From assembly GCA_037389465.1 (NCBI GenBank), contig JAZARR010000212.1:6905001-6969000 (forward strand): DNA of 64,000 nucleotides. Reading direction: 5' to 3'. The position numbers and the translations under genes were made by a program. Every line of letters starts with the position of its first letter. The first letter of the stretch is position 1. Below are positions 29,701-43,538 of the stretch, piece by piece. The stretch comes from Baylisascaris procyonis. Lineage: Eukaryota > Nematoda > Chromadorea > Rhabditida > Ascarididae. The notes under the pieces are model-generated. The model worked only from the letters and a program-made list of their open reading frames with translations. It was not told the origin of the DNA and did no database searches.

Positions 29701-32277
29701 AACTTGAGAAGAAAGTTCTGGCGTCAAATTGCATATGGTCGCTTGACACAATCTATGCAAGTTTATTACCGTTCTTTCTGCCTCTTTTTTATGATACGAA
29801 GACTTATCACGATCACAGATGTGCTTTTCTATGCGGTTTATCACCTTATCACGTCATGTATATATACTTTTTAACCGCTATTACATTAACTTCACTCGTA
29901 AAAGCGAAACGTCAATTTGGCAGCGGATGGAAAACAAGAGGAAGGAAAGGGTGCGAAAAGCACTCATTCCTCAATATTGTTGCCACTTGTGTATGAATTA
30001 ACGCAGAGAAATCTTTCGACTAGAATAAAATCACTTGAGTGATTATATTCGCATGATAACACCTCAATTACGAGCACTTGGTTCAACCGCGAAGAAAGCT
30101 GTGAAACGTTGAACGCTGCAGAAATTAACATATAATTCGATGCTGCCTACGTTCTTTTCCGCTCAACAAAAATGTAAGTGCCTGATATTCTTATAACCAA
30201 CTCATTAGTGCTTCTCACATTGTTCCACTCGAACTAAGATCGAAGATAAGAAATTTTGTTGACAATCCCTAATATATGTTGACTCTTGATGGGTGGTAAT
30301 TTTCCATTTTCTGGCAAGAATTGATGCGCCTCAGTTTGCGGCCAAATGATAGCATAACCATGCACGCTACAAGCGAATCCCAAAACTGATGTATCCGCTC
30401 TCTGCCCCTTCAAACTGTTTTTCTTAATTCTTCGTCAAATATTGATTCTACGATTACTTTCAGATGTCAAGTAGTCTCGAATATGACGCTTTTTAATTTC
30501 CAATACATCTGATATCTCTCCAAGTGTGAGGCGTGCACTACTACATTTAGTATAGTAGTTCCGATCACAAAGTGCACGGTGAAACGTGAAATCGCCCGCC
30601 GGTTGTGCGAAAGACACGTTTTTCGATTTCCATTCGACGCAATAAACAGCACGAGCTAGGGCAAAACGTAGTCCGCTGAATAACTAACTCTCCTCTAAAA
30701 CGATTAGCATTGATGCAGCCAAGCAGTGCAGGAGTGAAGTGTCACAGCTTTACCGCTTCGCCCGATTTCAAGGAAGTGTCACTGTTTGACTTAAATGAAA
30801 ACTCTGCACCATTCCCAATCAAGAAGTGGATGGAATTCATTTCAATTAGCAACGTTTTCATATCAACTAGATCGACAACTTTTGTTAGTCAAAATTTTGT
30901 TGCATTCTTTCAAAATGCTTAAGTTTTTTCACTGTAAATTCTGTTTTCTTTATTTCCTTTTGTCGAAACTCAGGATAGGACTGAGTGCAGACCGCCTGAA
31001 CAATTTAAGCCAATCGAGAAATGGGTGTGTTGAATCATACTCTCAGCATTCGCAGTCTGGTCAAGCAACCGTTACTGAAGTCGAATAAGGTTCCCTTTTT
31101 AAACATTCGAGTAAATGCTCTAGAAGTGAGCAAGTGACTCGAAGCTAGAAAATTTTAAGTTATGATAATATATCTGAACCGGCTTTATAAATAAACTAAA
31201 ACGACAAGGTGGCGAAAGAAAATTGAAGCAGAGACCTGAACCCTCACAGCACCGGTCAAATCGGAATCGCTCAATGCCGCACGCTCCTCATCCACCGAAC
31301 CATCCAACGACGGCTCACCACTGCTAACAGCACGCCTCTGCTGATATACCTAATAAATGTCAAATAATTAGCATTTGCTTCATCCTCTCGTCACCGGCAC
31401 ATCCTCCACAAGTTAGTGCAAACAATCATTGGCACCACTTGCATAGACTGAACAGGAGCATTGACACGATGCAATCTTACTACGATGCTGCATGTGGGCA
31501 TTAACATATCCCAGCTTTTTCTGTGGCACCTCACAAACAACGTGTCTTCCTTGCATAGTTTAAACGACCCGCTCGCTCAGATTTTTCGCATCACTTTTTC
31601 TTACAGAAAATGATTGGTCCTGGCCTAATTCCCTCCAAGCGGCGTCAATAGCCCCTCTCTAACAGCAGCGTCGCCTTACGCATAAACGTTACATCACGTA
31701 CTCTTTAATGGTCCTGGCCTTCTTCCACCCTTTCTCTTCCGGCATCGGTTTGCTTGCTGCCTTCGCATCTTTATGCTATATCGTAAAAAATCCTTTAAAT
31801 AATATTTTTTAATGAGCTTCTTGGGTATCTCCATCCACATAGGCGGCGACAACGACTGAAGGGCATACGATCATAACGCTGAAAACATGGCGCAAATGCT
31901 CAGCGCGAGCGTTTACTGCCGAAGCAGCCGTGGCATAAATGTCACAAGACTTAAAGCACACTTCTCATGGCCTTACACAGATGGGTGAACTCGGTGGATA
32001 TCCAAAACTCTGGGAATTGGCGCAATGGCGACGAGAATTTACCTTTGGAAATATAAGAATGGATAAAATCTGTTTGCAGATGCACTCCGACGAAGATAAG
32101 GAATAGTCGAACATCAGTGCCACAATTTAGAATGGAATATCATTTTGACAAAGTTGGGTGATATTTTAGATTGCGAAAGTGGTTTCTAAAAAAGATTAAA
32201 TAAGAAACCTCGACCATATCTTCCACATCGACCATTCGAAGACCTTCACTATCATCGGTGAAACTACTCGTCGACAT
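23730..32277 (-). CDS. FKBP8: FKBP8/FKBP38-like protein: FKBP domain, TPR region, tail anchor; 8 exons, about 406 aa
   Basis: FKBP8-family proteins are tail-anchored, TPR-containing immunophilin homologues of mitochondrial and ER membranes; the vertebrate protein works with Hsp90, Bcl-2 and mitophagy factors. Exons, 5' to 3': 32277-32209, 31349-31236, 29514-29368, 26920-26788, 25761-25485, 25160-25067, 24568-24401, 23948-23730; all phases join. Residues 1-110 are acidic and Ser-rich and end in EWNDVLGSG, matching EEWLDILGNG of human FKBP8. The FKBP domain spans about 111-205 (GQEVTIRV, FVLGFSMVIDAWE, FAYGSMGDPDRNIPP, YSIELLK). TPR helices run from about 220 to 340 (RGNYYYGRKELEKAIFVYK, YSNLAVCHAK, ALKLNASNTKALFRRA, NLNFIDEAIDTL). 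A hydrophobic anchor at about 382-402 is followed by only four residues. Length matches human FKBP8 (412 aa). Exon 2 could instead end at 31242, giving 404 aa. Versus FKBP12, the Tyr26, Phe36/Asp37 and His87 equivalents are missing, but Trp59 and Tyr82 are kept, so isomerase activity is doubtful. Confidence 0.93.
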
Positions 32278-32300
32278 TGTGCACTTTGTTCACGTTCTTC
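32278..32300 (-). promoter_or_regulatory. Candidate spliced-leader acceptor of the FKBP8-like gene
   Basis: On the minus strand AAAGTTACGTAG precedes the start codon by about 20 nt (then AAGAACGTGAACAAAGTGCACA and ATG). It could be a trans-splice acceptor, but its pyrimidine tract is poor. The ATG itself is well supported by a 23-codon exon ending in a phase-0 GT donor. Confidence 0.3.
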
Positions 32301-35300
32301 TACGTAACTTTACCATTCAAGTTGAGCAATCAAAGCCGCATCGTATTTGCTATATGTCGCAACGTTTTTCACCCACCTAAATAAATGATCACTGCAGCAT
32401 TAACGCGTTAATAATCAACGAACAGATAATATACTGCTTCGTTGCATAGCTATTCCACTTACTTTAGCACCGAATTAGCAATATTCCCCACTATCTGATC
32501 GTTAAATTTATGGTAAAAAAAAATAACTTAGTAATAAGAATAACCTGATATATAAAATCAAGAGCATTTCATGCTTATGGCGTAACGCCAAAACATAAAG
32601 CCGTAAGATGTTTTTCCAGTTGGAAAACGGCTGAAATTTGAGTCATCAAAACTAAATGAAATAGCTAGAAGCCGTTAAAAAATCTACTAGGGAAAGAATT
32701 CATAGGTGTGCAAAAACGATGCATTAATTATGGATTTATCCCGACATCCGTAAGTTTGCAGCTTTTCAGTTATCTTTTCCGGTTTCTAGGATTTTCGAAA
32801 AATTTCCGAAAATCGTATAACATTTCCGGTCTATAAATGAGGAAAATCACTTCAAGCATAATCATACCAAAAACAACTCCGAAATGTTTTTCAGTTTTTT
32901 TCGAATTGCAATCACAATCTCAAATTTTCACCCCTTTTATACCTACTCCCAGTAGTCGTAAATGTTGCATTCGTTTAATCTAATGCTACGCATTTAATCC
33001 GAATTTTGAATTTATTCAAAAACCTATGAGAACATATAATATACATGTCATAAAGCGTATTAGGCAGCGCTTGGTAATTTTCCAGTTATCAAAATGCACT
33101 CAAAGATGGACTTCTTGACAGTTACTTCCATCACTTTATATACGTATAACGTAAGATTAATAGGCTTGTACTTTTTATTTATTTACAAAGTGTGATGAGG
33201 GCTTTTTAAAATGAGTTCAAATAATAAAGTCTTTATTAAAACTGTATTTCCACTAATCGAAAACATAAAGTCAGTTCTCAAAATAGCAGCATATTCGTTG
33301 ACTTTGAGAGGAGCCGGAGACGTTTAATTTTTACATGTTTGAGATGATTTCTTTGAATTGTTTAAAATGCTCAATTGTGTTCAATTCTTGTGCACAAATT
33401 TTTTGTTCCCATTTTCATGCTGTTCACTTCTTCAAATCTAATCAAGCAACTAAGAGAGGGAATGATCTATGCATAATTGAAGTATATTCCTAGTCTCATT
33501 TCTGTTCTGGCTAATCCAAAATTCCCTCCTCCCTCCCCTCTTTCCCTTCTCAATTAAATTCCACAATTGACGACTTTCAAGTGTTCATTGTCAGCGGATC
33601 TAATGTGCGCACTTCGAAATCTCAAAATGACAATTTTTTGTATGATGTGGAATTTCGTTCTGTTGGCCTAAATAAGAGCAATGCGATGTGCCAAAATGTT
33701 CGTTGATCGTTGTCACTATTTTATTGTCTCTTCAAATTTTCTACTCATTACTTCCGCTTATCTTTGATTTCCGTTCATCATATGAATGCTATCAACAGCA
33801 GTCATACACAAAGCTATCAATTTAAACTCGATTGAAATCTATTCCCTCACAAATTGAGAGCACAATCGCCTTTACAAACGAATCACTAATGTTTTGAAAA
33901 AGCCATATTGTTAGTCGTTAGCTGAACTCACTTATTTTAGAAACAACTTTCGCTGCACTTTTTTTCTTTCCATGTTAGTGCATATGCAATAATAAGACCA
34001 ATAATAAAGACGATCACCTATAACCAGAGCATAGATTTTCTGAACTTCATTTGATTCAAACAATTTTTTCGAAAAAAGTTTTCCACCTATGGATTCAATT
34101 TCATCGTATTTATGGTACTAATGCGAGGTTCTCAATAGTCGACGACATAGTGCTTCTTTGGTCTATGATCTTGAATCGTCTCTCGACCACACATCGTCTT
34201 CCAATTGCCCGCCCAGCCACTCTTCATCGAAAATTAAGAGCGAGGGGCTATGAAAGGGAAGGGGCACTCATTGTTCACTATCCATCACTTTTTTGTATAA
34301 AATTGTTTTTTAAAAGAACTGTTTCACTTTCCGAACAATTCGATTGTCACTGAATGGTTTTTGTGACTTCAGACGCATACATCTCTCGACACTACTCTTA
34401 GTGTCATTTATGAATTTAACCGATCGGGAAAGCAATATATTTTTTGAAACAACTTAATAACACCTCTATTATGATGTGTCACATAATATAACTAAATTGA
34501 GACGAATCATCCAACAACAGAAGATTCACTCCCACTTCTGTGTGATGGCGATTTGCTTTCGCTGGAGAGACCGCATTGCCAGGTGCATCTCCATCTTCTA
34601 GCATCTCATCTTTCCAATATTTAATAAGCAAGCAAAGAAATATGAAAAGCACAAACTTTCATACTCGATATATCCGTAAAGAGGCCAGAAAACCAGTTTC
34701 GGATCTGGCAGTGGTCTGAGATCATAATAATATAGGGTGTGGTTATTTTAGCGGTCGGAAGAGTAAAGAACATCAATTTACTTTTGCTTGCAATTAGCTA
34801 CGGAGCCTTCGCAGACCTCTAACACTAGCTGCTGCGAAGATGGACTAGACGCTTCGCGGTATTTGGGATTAGAAGACGAGAAAAAGAAGTGAAAGCGAAT
34901 TCCCAATCCCAATTTGTTTCAGCACATTGCGTACCGAACTTGAGTGAGTACCTTTATTTATAAAGAGAGGAAACAAGGTAACGAGAAATACGACGTGAAC
35001 GAATAAATGCTCCTTATACCTCACTGAAAACAGCATAAGAAAAACCTAACAACGTTATGCTTTGTCTATGCTGATTAAATTCGTTCCTTTATTGTTCATC
35101 CATATCTCCCCACCCCCCCCCCCCAATCCCACTCTGCCCCTTCCTACTATGCCTCACCCTCTTCAAATGTTATCAGTTCAGAATTTTTGTATTCAACCAC
35201 CCTGATGCTTGGTATTTATCTCTTTTTTTCCAGGAAGATGTTTATCTAATTTCATCAATCGGATTTCCTCGACGTGGTCTTATTTTCTCTTTCAATATGC

Positions 35301-38300
35301 AACCTGTTTGATGAAATTTACAGACTATCGTAAATTGTTCGTGAAGCATATCAATATTTCCTTCGAAATGGACTTCCTTCGAAATGGATTTCATCTGAAG
35401 TGCATTGAGATGGCTTTCCCCGAATGTGTTTCTATACTGCTTTTAAAGGAAAGGAAATTACGGTTTAGAAGTTTCGATTGCAAATTAAGTGTTATATCAA
35501 AATCGATATTTTATATACTGAAATAGAAAACGCATAGCAACTTTAAAAGCATTCCAGATAGCTCATCGATTCATAGAATATCTTAAATTTGTTCAAGTAT
35601 TCTTAGCAAATGAATAGAAAATCTTGAAAAAAATTCCACTCTATATCTATACTCATGTGAATTATTTAGTTCCATCAAACATTCTTGTTATGTCAATATG
35701 TTGATTTTAGATGAAATCGACAAATACTCAAATTTGTTGATGAGGGCAAGTCTTTTCTTTTGTCGAGTGAAATATAATCGATTTTTGACAGTCTAATAAA
35801 TCGCAACGGCTCCTCACCTCACTAAAGTTTTGTAATTTTACTTCAGCATACTATTGTAGTATACTGTTTCCCACTTTATGTCGTTCCATCGGCATGGAGA
35901 AATTTTTCGATGATGCCCGACTTGCTTACTCTTATGTGTGCAAAATAAACACTACTGGTACAATATCATCTAATTCATGTGGTTGTCACACCTTCGTTGT
36001 TTTCATTCATTAGGTTCGTTTGTATTTGTGACGCTTATATAACAAACGCCCATCGTCTAACGCATTAATGATATAATTTTACATACGAGGGAAAAAACAA
36101 TTAGAATTCCTTTTTTTTGAATGGTATTTCAATTTGTGTGCAGTAGAAATCGATAAAACTCGTTATCACGCAGAGACATTCAAATGGTAAAAATATTGCG
36201 AATGGGAAATGCGTCTTTTCATACGCTTTTCGACTTCTTTTGTGAAAGTGACATAGACATTCTTATTGCCAAACATTTTGCCATCTCCTCACTGAAAGTG
36301 CTAAAAATGCTCTTGAATGACACCTTAATCAATATTCTTCTTAGCGCAAACATTTTAAAAATCGCTGTTTTCCACGAAAACGCGAAAATCGAGATGACTC
36401 GATTTAGCGCTGCTTGCTTCTGTAGGAGTCGACAGTTTCAAACACCTTCAGCTTTCTAAGCAGAGGTGGAAAAACAAGTTCTTCTCGATTCGTAATTTTG
36501 CTGAGGGAATGCAAAAATCATACCATCCATACATTGATGAAATAATGTCAAATACAGCTATTCTGAAGATTTGGTGTATATCGTGACTAATGGTTTATGA
36601 ACTTAGCGCAGTATAGCACAACCTGCTAAAAGTGTCCGCAACCGGGAGTTCAACCTTCGAATATCAAAAAATTGAATGACTGTGCCAAAGGCTACGAGAT
36701 GGCCTTTTGGGGTTGAAACCTAAAGGAGTAAAACACTCACCCAGTGCACTTTTCTCCCGGCTTCCTGATTTAACATAGATCAACGATTATGACCTCCGCG
36801 ATAGATTTTGGAAAAGAACATGTAAAGACATTTATGTATACAAGGTACAGCCGTAGAGATGAAACGCAAATGCATCACGAGTGACGGAGCTAGTCAAACG
36901 TTGATACTGACTGCTTGATATCATGAGAGGGCTTCTGTAAGCTTTGTTAGTATCAATTAATGTCATCTATCTAAAAGTTTTAGCATGTTGTTCTTCTTCA
37001 ATGTGCCTTCATTAGTGATTGAATATGGGTTCATTACTCTAACTCGTTTTTTGAGTCCCAGCAATTTCCTCTAAATTGCCAACTTGCTTCGCAGTACCGA
37101 CTTAATGGCGTAGTCACATCGGTGAGAAAAAACGGGAAGGATAGTGATTTCTTGAACTATTTAGGGCTCTGTTTTGCAGTGAGTCCATCTTTTGAAGAAT
37201 AATGCTTTTTAGGTGACATTGGGGCTCTCTTTGTATGTACAGTGTGAAGGCAGAAGAATCTTTAATACCTGAAATGAAATTTCGCCTACAGTATAAACTT
37301 TGCTACAAAAACAGTGATAACGGTTAAGATTCTTCGAACTCCGATGTGGACCACCCACGCGATGACAATGGTATGCGTTTTAGTGAAAAAGTGCTCATGC
37401 ATGAGTTTATCGCACTAGCAAAACCGTAATTCGCAAACAGAGGCCATCCATCCATCGGTCGGCAAAATTTGTTTTCGGCTCTGCGTAAATTTATAGACTG
37501 TGCTGAAGAATGTGTGCGAACGACCAAAGTGAATAATAATAAGCTACATACGTATGTTAGAACGGAGCTTTGAAAATTGCTGGCGAAATGCAGCAATTTA
37601 GAATGGGCTGAGCAAATTATTCGTTAAGAGATTTAGCTATCGAGAATGTTATGTGGAGCATGGCCAAGCGCTAATCGAACACCTCCACGTCGTTCCCTAT
37701 GGACGGGGTTTCCGAAGGTAGAGAAGCAAAGAGTTACTGCTAGGGGAGTGCCAGTAACTATAGGAGCGCATGATGCACTTTGTAAACCGGATCGTGCCAC
37801 ACGGGTGTCTGTGTGCTCACTGCTTGCCGTTTTTGTTGCATCGTGCATTCACCGCACACTTGCTGTATCATCATCTACTAGTCAGCAAACGGCGCAACAT
37901 ACAGGTCGCCCTTCGTCGCTACAACTTTCGCTGTTACCGATGCACAACGCTCTCTCACCTGTCGAGTGGCGAATAAAGCTAATGCCCCTCAACCAACATG
38001 TTCGCACTTTACGAAAAGCAAAAAAAAATTTTTCTTCATTCATTTTCAAACGCAAATGTGGCATTTTTAAGTGTTTTAATAGTTTTGCTATAGTAGGGTT
38101 TTGCCTTTGCTGTAGATAACATCAAAATCTCCATACTTTTCCACATTGTGGACTATAAAAATCAATAGAGATAGATAGCTGGCAAAGTTGACTGCAAAAC
38201 CTAACCCGATGCACGTTTCATCACCAGTGTCTACTTGCTAGACAATGCATTACTAGGAATGACTAAATGACATCATCGTGAGTGTGTTGCAATGCGCCGT

Positions 38301-39539
38301 TAGTTTAATATGAGACTTCTTATGGTTTACACTGGTGGGTGAGGAACCACTGCCTTATGGCCAAATTTGTTTTAATTAACGAGAGATGTTTAATGCTTAA
38401 GCGATAATTGCTGGACATACGACTTTTTTTTTGAAGTAGTTGTCGCTTTATTTGATTTCAGCAGTCAAAGGGCGCAACAAGTTACAATCATATGTGTTGT
38501 TATAAGCATTGGGCACTCCGCCATACAGTTTTAATCTGAAGTAGAAAATGCAGAATGCATTATAAAACATTGAAAAAGTAGTTACCTTCCCCTCCGTTAA
38601 AGTAAATCTTGCCCATAATTTGACTGGTTGCCGCATATATAACTTCGAAAATAGATGCACATGCAAACTCAACTGCTGACTTTTATTGCACACCCTATAT
38701 ATGACGCGAACCTTATCGTCAGCGTGCACTTCCCCAGTAAAACGGTAGAAATTCATAGCGCTGCATTTATGATATCCTACTTTATGAATTATTGACATAT
38801 GATCGTTTAGCATCTACTTCATATATTATACATTTTGGGTGTTATACCTAGAGTTGATATCGTATAACAAGTAACATGTCTTCATATGCATATGACAGCA
38901 GTCGCATGCTATCCCTTTAACCTCATAATTGCAGTGATAGTCATCTCTCGTAATTTCCTGTAGAGCGCGTTGAGTGGTGTAGCATTCTTATTTCTTGGTG
39001 CTTCTCGAATTCTTGTTTTAAGCGAAAATTAACAACCGCGAAAAAGTATCTCTCAGTGGCTTACTCCAGTTGGAGTAATCTTCAATTGATTCACTTTGCA
39101 GTAGCTCGATTATGACGAATGCACTGCTGTTCAACTGTTGTATGCAGCGAGCAATACCTTCAAAGAAACAGTTGAAGAATGAATCACCTCATGATTGAGT
39201 ATTTAACTAGGACCCATAAATTAGCTAAAGTAATCGTAGTACTAAACGAGAATGTGGTTTGCTCCGAGCTGGGTAGAAGTAAAGCGGCGTTTCATACTTG
39301 GTGATAGTCGTTCTTCCTCTCTCCCGTCCCCTCCTAAATCCCCTCCCCTCCACCTATCAGCACAGCATGTGTGCTAAGATTGTGCCTCAAAGATCCGAAA
39401 CGTCAGCACAAATTATTATTCCATATCTACTCGACGCATTAAATGGTCATAACCAAAAAACTTTTATACTATTTACATCACTTTAAATGAAAAAATGGCT
39501 ATTCGTTGGTTAGGTAACGTTTAAAGCGTAAAACTGCTC
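32301..39539. other. Gene-poor stretch upstream of the FKBP8-like gene
   Basis: No gene could be named. A GC-richer island at 37630-37990 carries a 157-codon plus-strand open frame (37646-38119) of low-complexity composition with no recognisable domain. At 34598-34831 on the minus strand two short segments could be spliced into a C-terminal peptide, but competing frames are equally open. A polyC-rich tract lies at 35106-35124. Confidence 0.5.
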
Positions 39540-39840
39540 CGACACACACATCTCCATCCACGACCACACGCACGCCACACACACACACACACACACATAC
39601 ACCACACGCACACATACACCACACGCACACACACACCACACTCTCGCACCCTGCCCCCCCCGTACGCCTACGCACGGCCCTACTCGCAGTCATGGACACT
39701 CGCGCGCACTCGCGCCCGCGCACACTGGCGCGATGCGGCACGACCGCCCTCACACCATCCGCGCACGCACCCACACTTGTACACTTGGGCTCCCATACCC
39801 AGGCGTGCACCCGAGCAGCATCACCACTGCGCGACGGGTA
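39540..39840. repeat. (CA)n-rich, CpG-rich block
   Basis: A CA microsatellite with ACACGCAC variants (about 39560-39650) passes into a strongly GC-rich segment of CGCGCAC, GCGCGATGCGG and CGCACGCACCC (39650-39840) inside DNA of otherwise low GC. Long alternating purine-pyrimidine runs favour Z-DNA. Open frames on both strands here look like by-products of the composition. Confidence 0.85.
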
Positions 39841-42800
39841 CATCATCTTGTAGTCATAACAGCGTGTGGGTTCAAACGTGTAAAAGTAGAGAACCTATAC
39901 AGACGCAATAATAGCATTCGCAGAGACAATCATCAAGAACACATTTTAATGGTGAAACTTTATTACATACTTCGCCAAAGTTGCCGGACAGTGACCTGAG
40001 CGTTCCCTCATGCCACCGCCGGACTCCAGAGTAATCAGGACTGCTGTCACTAACTTTGAGAATGGAGTAATATTGAGGATGCATCTCGCAGTCAGGTGTC
40101 TATTGAGCTCCATGGCGCTCAGACGGAATTGCGTTGATCAGTGTTTATTGTAATGTTCAATTATGACTTCCTTCAAACAAATTTTTTTTTAAATTTTCCA
40201 GGATTTAAAACTCGTAGAGTTACCTCTCCATCAACAACACACTGCTACTCCTGGGTCACCATGCATATCGACCATGTGCACTGACCATGTACATCTCCAT
40301 ATTGACCTAAACTGTGATCGACATTATTTTAGAAAAATGAACAGAAGATAATCAAAGAAGAGACGAATTAAAACGTGTTGATAAACATGTGACGCTGAAA
40401 CTGCAAACCCTGTAGGAAAAAAAACATGTAGAAAAATCTGTAGTTGGCTAGTGTATGACTAAAGAAGGCAAGTAGATTTCTAAAAAATAGGAAGGACAAG
40501 GTGCATATTTTTTCATATATTCAATAATGACTGAGACGCTAAACGCTTTATTGTAACATAGCGGCTGCTAAGGAACTCGGCCTTATAAGAAAAATCTACT
40601 AAGGCTCTCGTTCACAGGTCAAATAGCATCCCCGCTCTTGGACTATTGCCAAATGTCCAAATTTTGTACTGATGCAGCAATTAAAAGTTTTAATTGCTGC
40701 TGACGCGGCAATTAATGTTCGCGGTTTTATTGGTGTATGTTAATCAAAAAGCACTTGTATTAAGGTTGGTACTCATAATCGGAGGTTTCACGGTAAGTAT
40801 ACCGTAAAAGTATAGCTTGTTCACAATGGTAAAATATATATTTAACAACATTTAAATGATTAAGCCCACTTAACAGATGACATCGCGTTGGTTGGTTGGT
40901 TCATTATACAGAAACGACAACAAATACCGAAGAGTGGGAACATTTGCGGTATTCAATACGAGCAGAGAAATATTTTTACTTTTACACAATGTAAGGAGTA
41001 CTTTCTCTGAAACTGTGCACCTTGCAGGATTCGACTGGCCCGACTGGTTTGTCTTCCTTCGCCTCTTTGATCACCACCTTTTCACCACCGACCGGTAGTG
41101 ATCAACGATAGGTTTTGAATATCGCTCATCCACTATTCGACAAGTGAGTCAACCGGCAGGCGAAAAATGGAAGTTTTAAACTGGTTTGACAGGCCCAATT
41201 TTACAAGATACCCTGGAACTATCTAGTGAACTAATGCCAATCACAGTGGGCGAAACTCCTCTCAAGAAACTCATTTTTAATATTTAAGCAATGTTTTGAG
41301 GCGAGGTTGATCTTAATTGATTACGCGGAACTTGCTGAAATACAGCCATTGCTAGAACATGAAATTAAACCGTCTAATTAAGCAGTTCGGTTGCTAAACA
41401 CCAGGAGATTGAAAAATAAGCTTTTGGCCGGAGGCGGGAAATTTTTTTTAATTGTTACAATTAGTGTTAACATCGTTCGGGACTCCAAGGAATTCGGCAG
41501 CATGTAACTTCGAGCCACATCTGGTTTGGAGGCCTCGGACGTCGACAGCATTCGAATATACAGTTCGTATCGAAGTAATCATGTTCGGGCTACTTCCTAT
41601 TTGAAGGGGATCAGTTTTGAAGGCTACCGAATGGCCGTAAGGAACCATAGCTTCAGATGCACCCAACTTTCGATCCACACATATCATTTTTGTGGTTCCC
41701 CGATTTAGGAACAAAGAACTCGAAGTGCAAGGCATGGTCCTCAAATTAATTCTTAACCTTGTGCGCAGCCGTGCTGTAGGTGAAAATGTGAGTTATGAGG
41801 AAATGTTTGCAGGATGGCGGCACCACAAACATAGTGATGGAATGATGAGGCGGAAGGATGAGCGAGAGGTGAACAGGTGGGGGTGGGGGGACAAGGATGG
41901 GAAGTGTTGTGGACTCCGCGTGAATGCATTTCGCTCATCTATATATTTTTGCGTCATGTAGAGCACGTCTGCGCGCTCTCATTTTAAAAAACATTAGGTC
42001 ACTTTATAGGGATCGACCCAAAATAAGACAGCCACTCAACAAGTGTTCCTGTCTCTTTGTGCGCACAGCCGGTTGCGCAAAATGGCGCACAGAGGAAATG
42101 TTTCATTGCTGGTACTATTTGAGCCCTTTGTTATTGAAACACAACGTCGTCTTCACACAACACATCACGCCCCACATTCGTAGATTTAATCGCTCGTATG
42201 CGAGGGGAGCACCGTGGGCGTGGTCGGACTCCCTTCAAAAGGGGCCATCTCCGGGGCACTGGGGTCTTTTCGCCGGACCCCGCATCCCTTATCCGCACTT
42301 TTCTTATCCATCGGTCCTATTGTTCGCTTTGTAGCAATTTTTCATCACATATGTCCATACAATGCTGCAGATTTTACTTCGTTTAACATCGGTTCCTAAT
42401 GGACCATTACTCAACTCCATCTTCTTATTTTTTTCTTTAACACTGTATATGGGGTCGAATGAAGTGTTATTATACCACAAGCGAATAGTTTAAGTGATGA
42501 AATAGTACGAAGCATGAAGCGCTTGCACGCGTATTTTCGCTCATTTCCGCAGAAAGATTAAAGAACTGGATAAGAAATTGGTTCCCACTGTTGCAGTCAT
42601 ATATTATATACTGTATATTATATACTGTCGTCCAAACATTTTTATGTATTATCCACTCGGCACCTGCTTTCTTATATATCTGCAATTATTACTCCCGTCA
42701 AAAATAGCGGGAGGATAGTAAGTGAATAGTAGCCGAAAATTGACAAGTAAACATCGGAACTTTAACAACCAGCATAACTGCATATATATGTTAATGGCCA

Positions 42801-43500
42801 TTGCAGGTGAATATTGCTGTGAAAGAAACAGCAATAATGATGAAAATATGCGTTCTACGCGTGAAGGCTACGGTAGTCTCGAGATTATACAGTACTCTGC
42901 ACAACTGCATACATGTGATTCTTGAAAGATGCTTCGTAAGGTGTGATAGTTAATTTTATGTGATAATCCCTAACGTGATAATCACTGATTTAGCGGCACT
43001 AGTGCTCGAACTTTCAGCTTTAGCAGTACCTCATCATCGACTGAACAACTGTTTCAACGTTGCTGCCCAAAAGGGTTCTCATAGATAAGAAACGGTCAGG
43101 TTAACATAGATTGTTGACGAGCGAAATGGTATATTAAAATTAATAGAATTCAGTGCAGCAAAATACTTGTCCCTCTTCAATTTTCACCTGTGCAATCATA
43201 AAGTGATAAAGTTGGAAAAGGTGTACGCTCAATACAATCACTTAAGCACGTTTGCTATCGATAGAATGGGAATCGTTATCAGTGCATGTTGCATGCGTCA
43301 ATGCCATTTCATTCGCTTTCCCTTACCTCGCTTCTTTTGTCAACACATTCCACTCTTAGCGTCATCTATTCTGTCTATTCCCCTACGTGATTCGGCGTCC
43401 GTGTTTATCAAGAGCTGTTTTAACGCCTAACGTGCCTAGTGCTGCTGCTATGATAGTCACATACTATACAACGGGTTTCGCAAAATTTCCGCCAAAAAGC
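39841..43500. other. No recognisable gene; scattered open frames
   Basis: A minus-strand frame at 40084-39872 (contains GVRRWHEGTLRSLSGNFGE) has protein-like composition but no splice context I trust. Around 41450-41960 both strands are open for 60-100 codons. Both stretches may be diverged repeat-element remnants rather than host genes; I cannot name a family. Confidence 0.4.
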
Positions 43501-43504
43501 GTTA

Positions 43505-43538
43505 GTTCAATAACCACATAACGATGTGGTTATTGAAC
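43505..43538. repeat. Perfect 15-bp inverted repeat with a 4-nt loop
   Basis: The left arm 43505-43519 (GTTCAATAACCACAT) and right arm 43524-43538 (ATGTGGTTATTGAAC) are exact reverse complements around the loop AACG. The stem does not extend outward, so it is shorter than a typical miRNA precursor. No U-tract or gene end is next to it. Confidence 0.95.

Noticed and set aside
34598..34831. Possible two-exon C-terminus on the minus strand (34831-34782 and 34715-34598)
   Set aside because: At least two other frames of the second segment are equally open, and no upstream exon or family was found.
37646..38119. 157-codon plus-strand open frame
   Set aside because: Low-complexity, Ser/Thr/Ala/Arg-rich composition from a GC-rich island, an overlapping antisense frame, and no domain.
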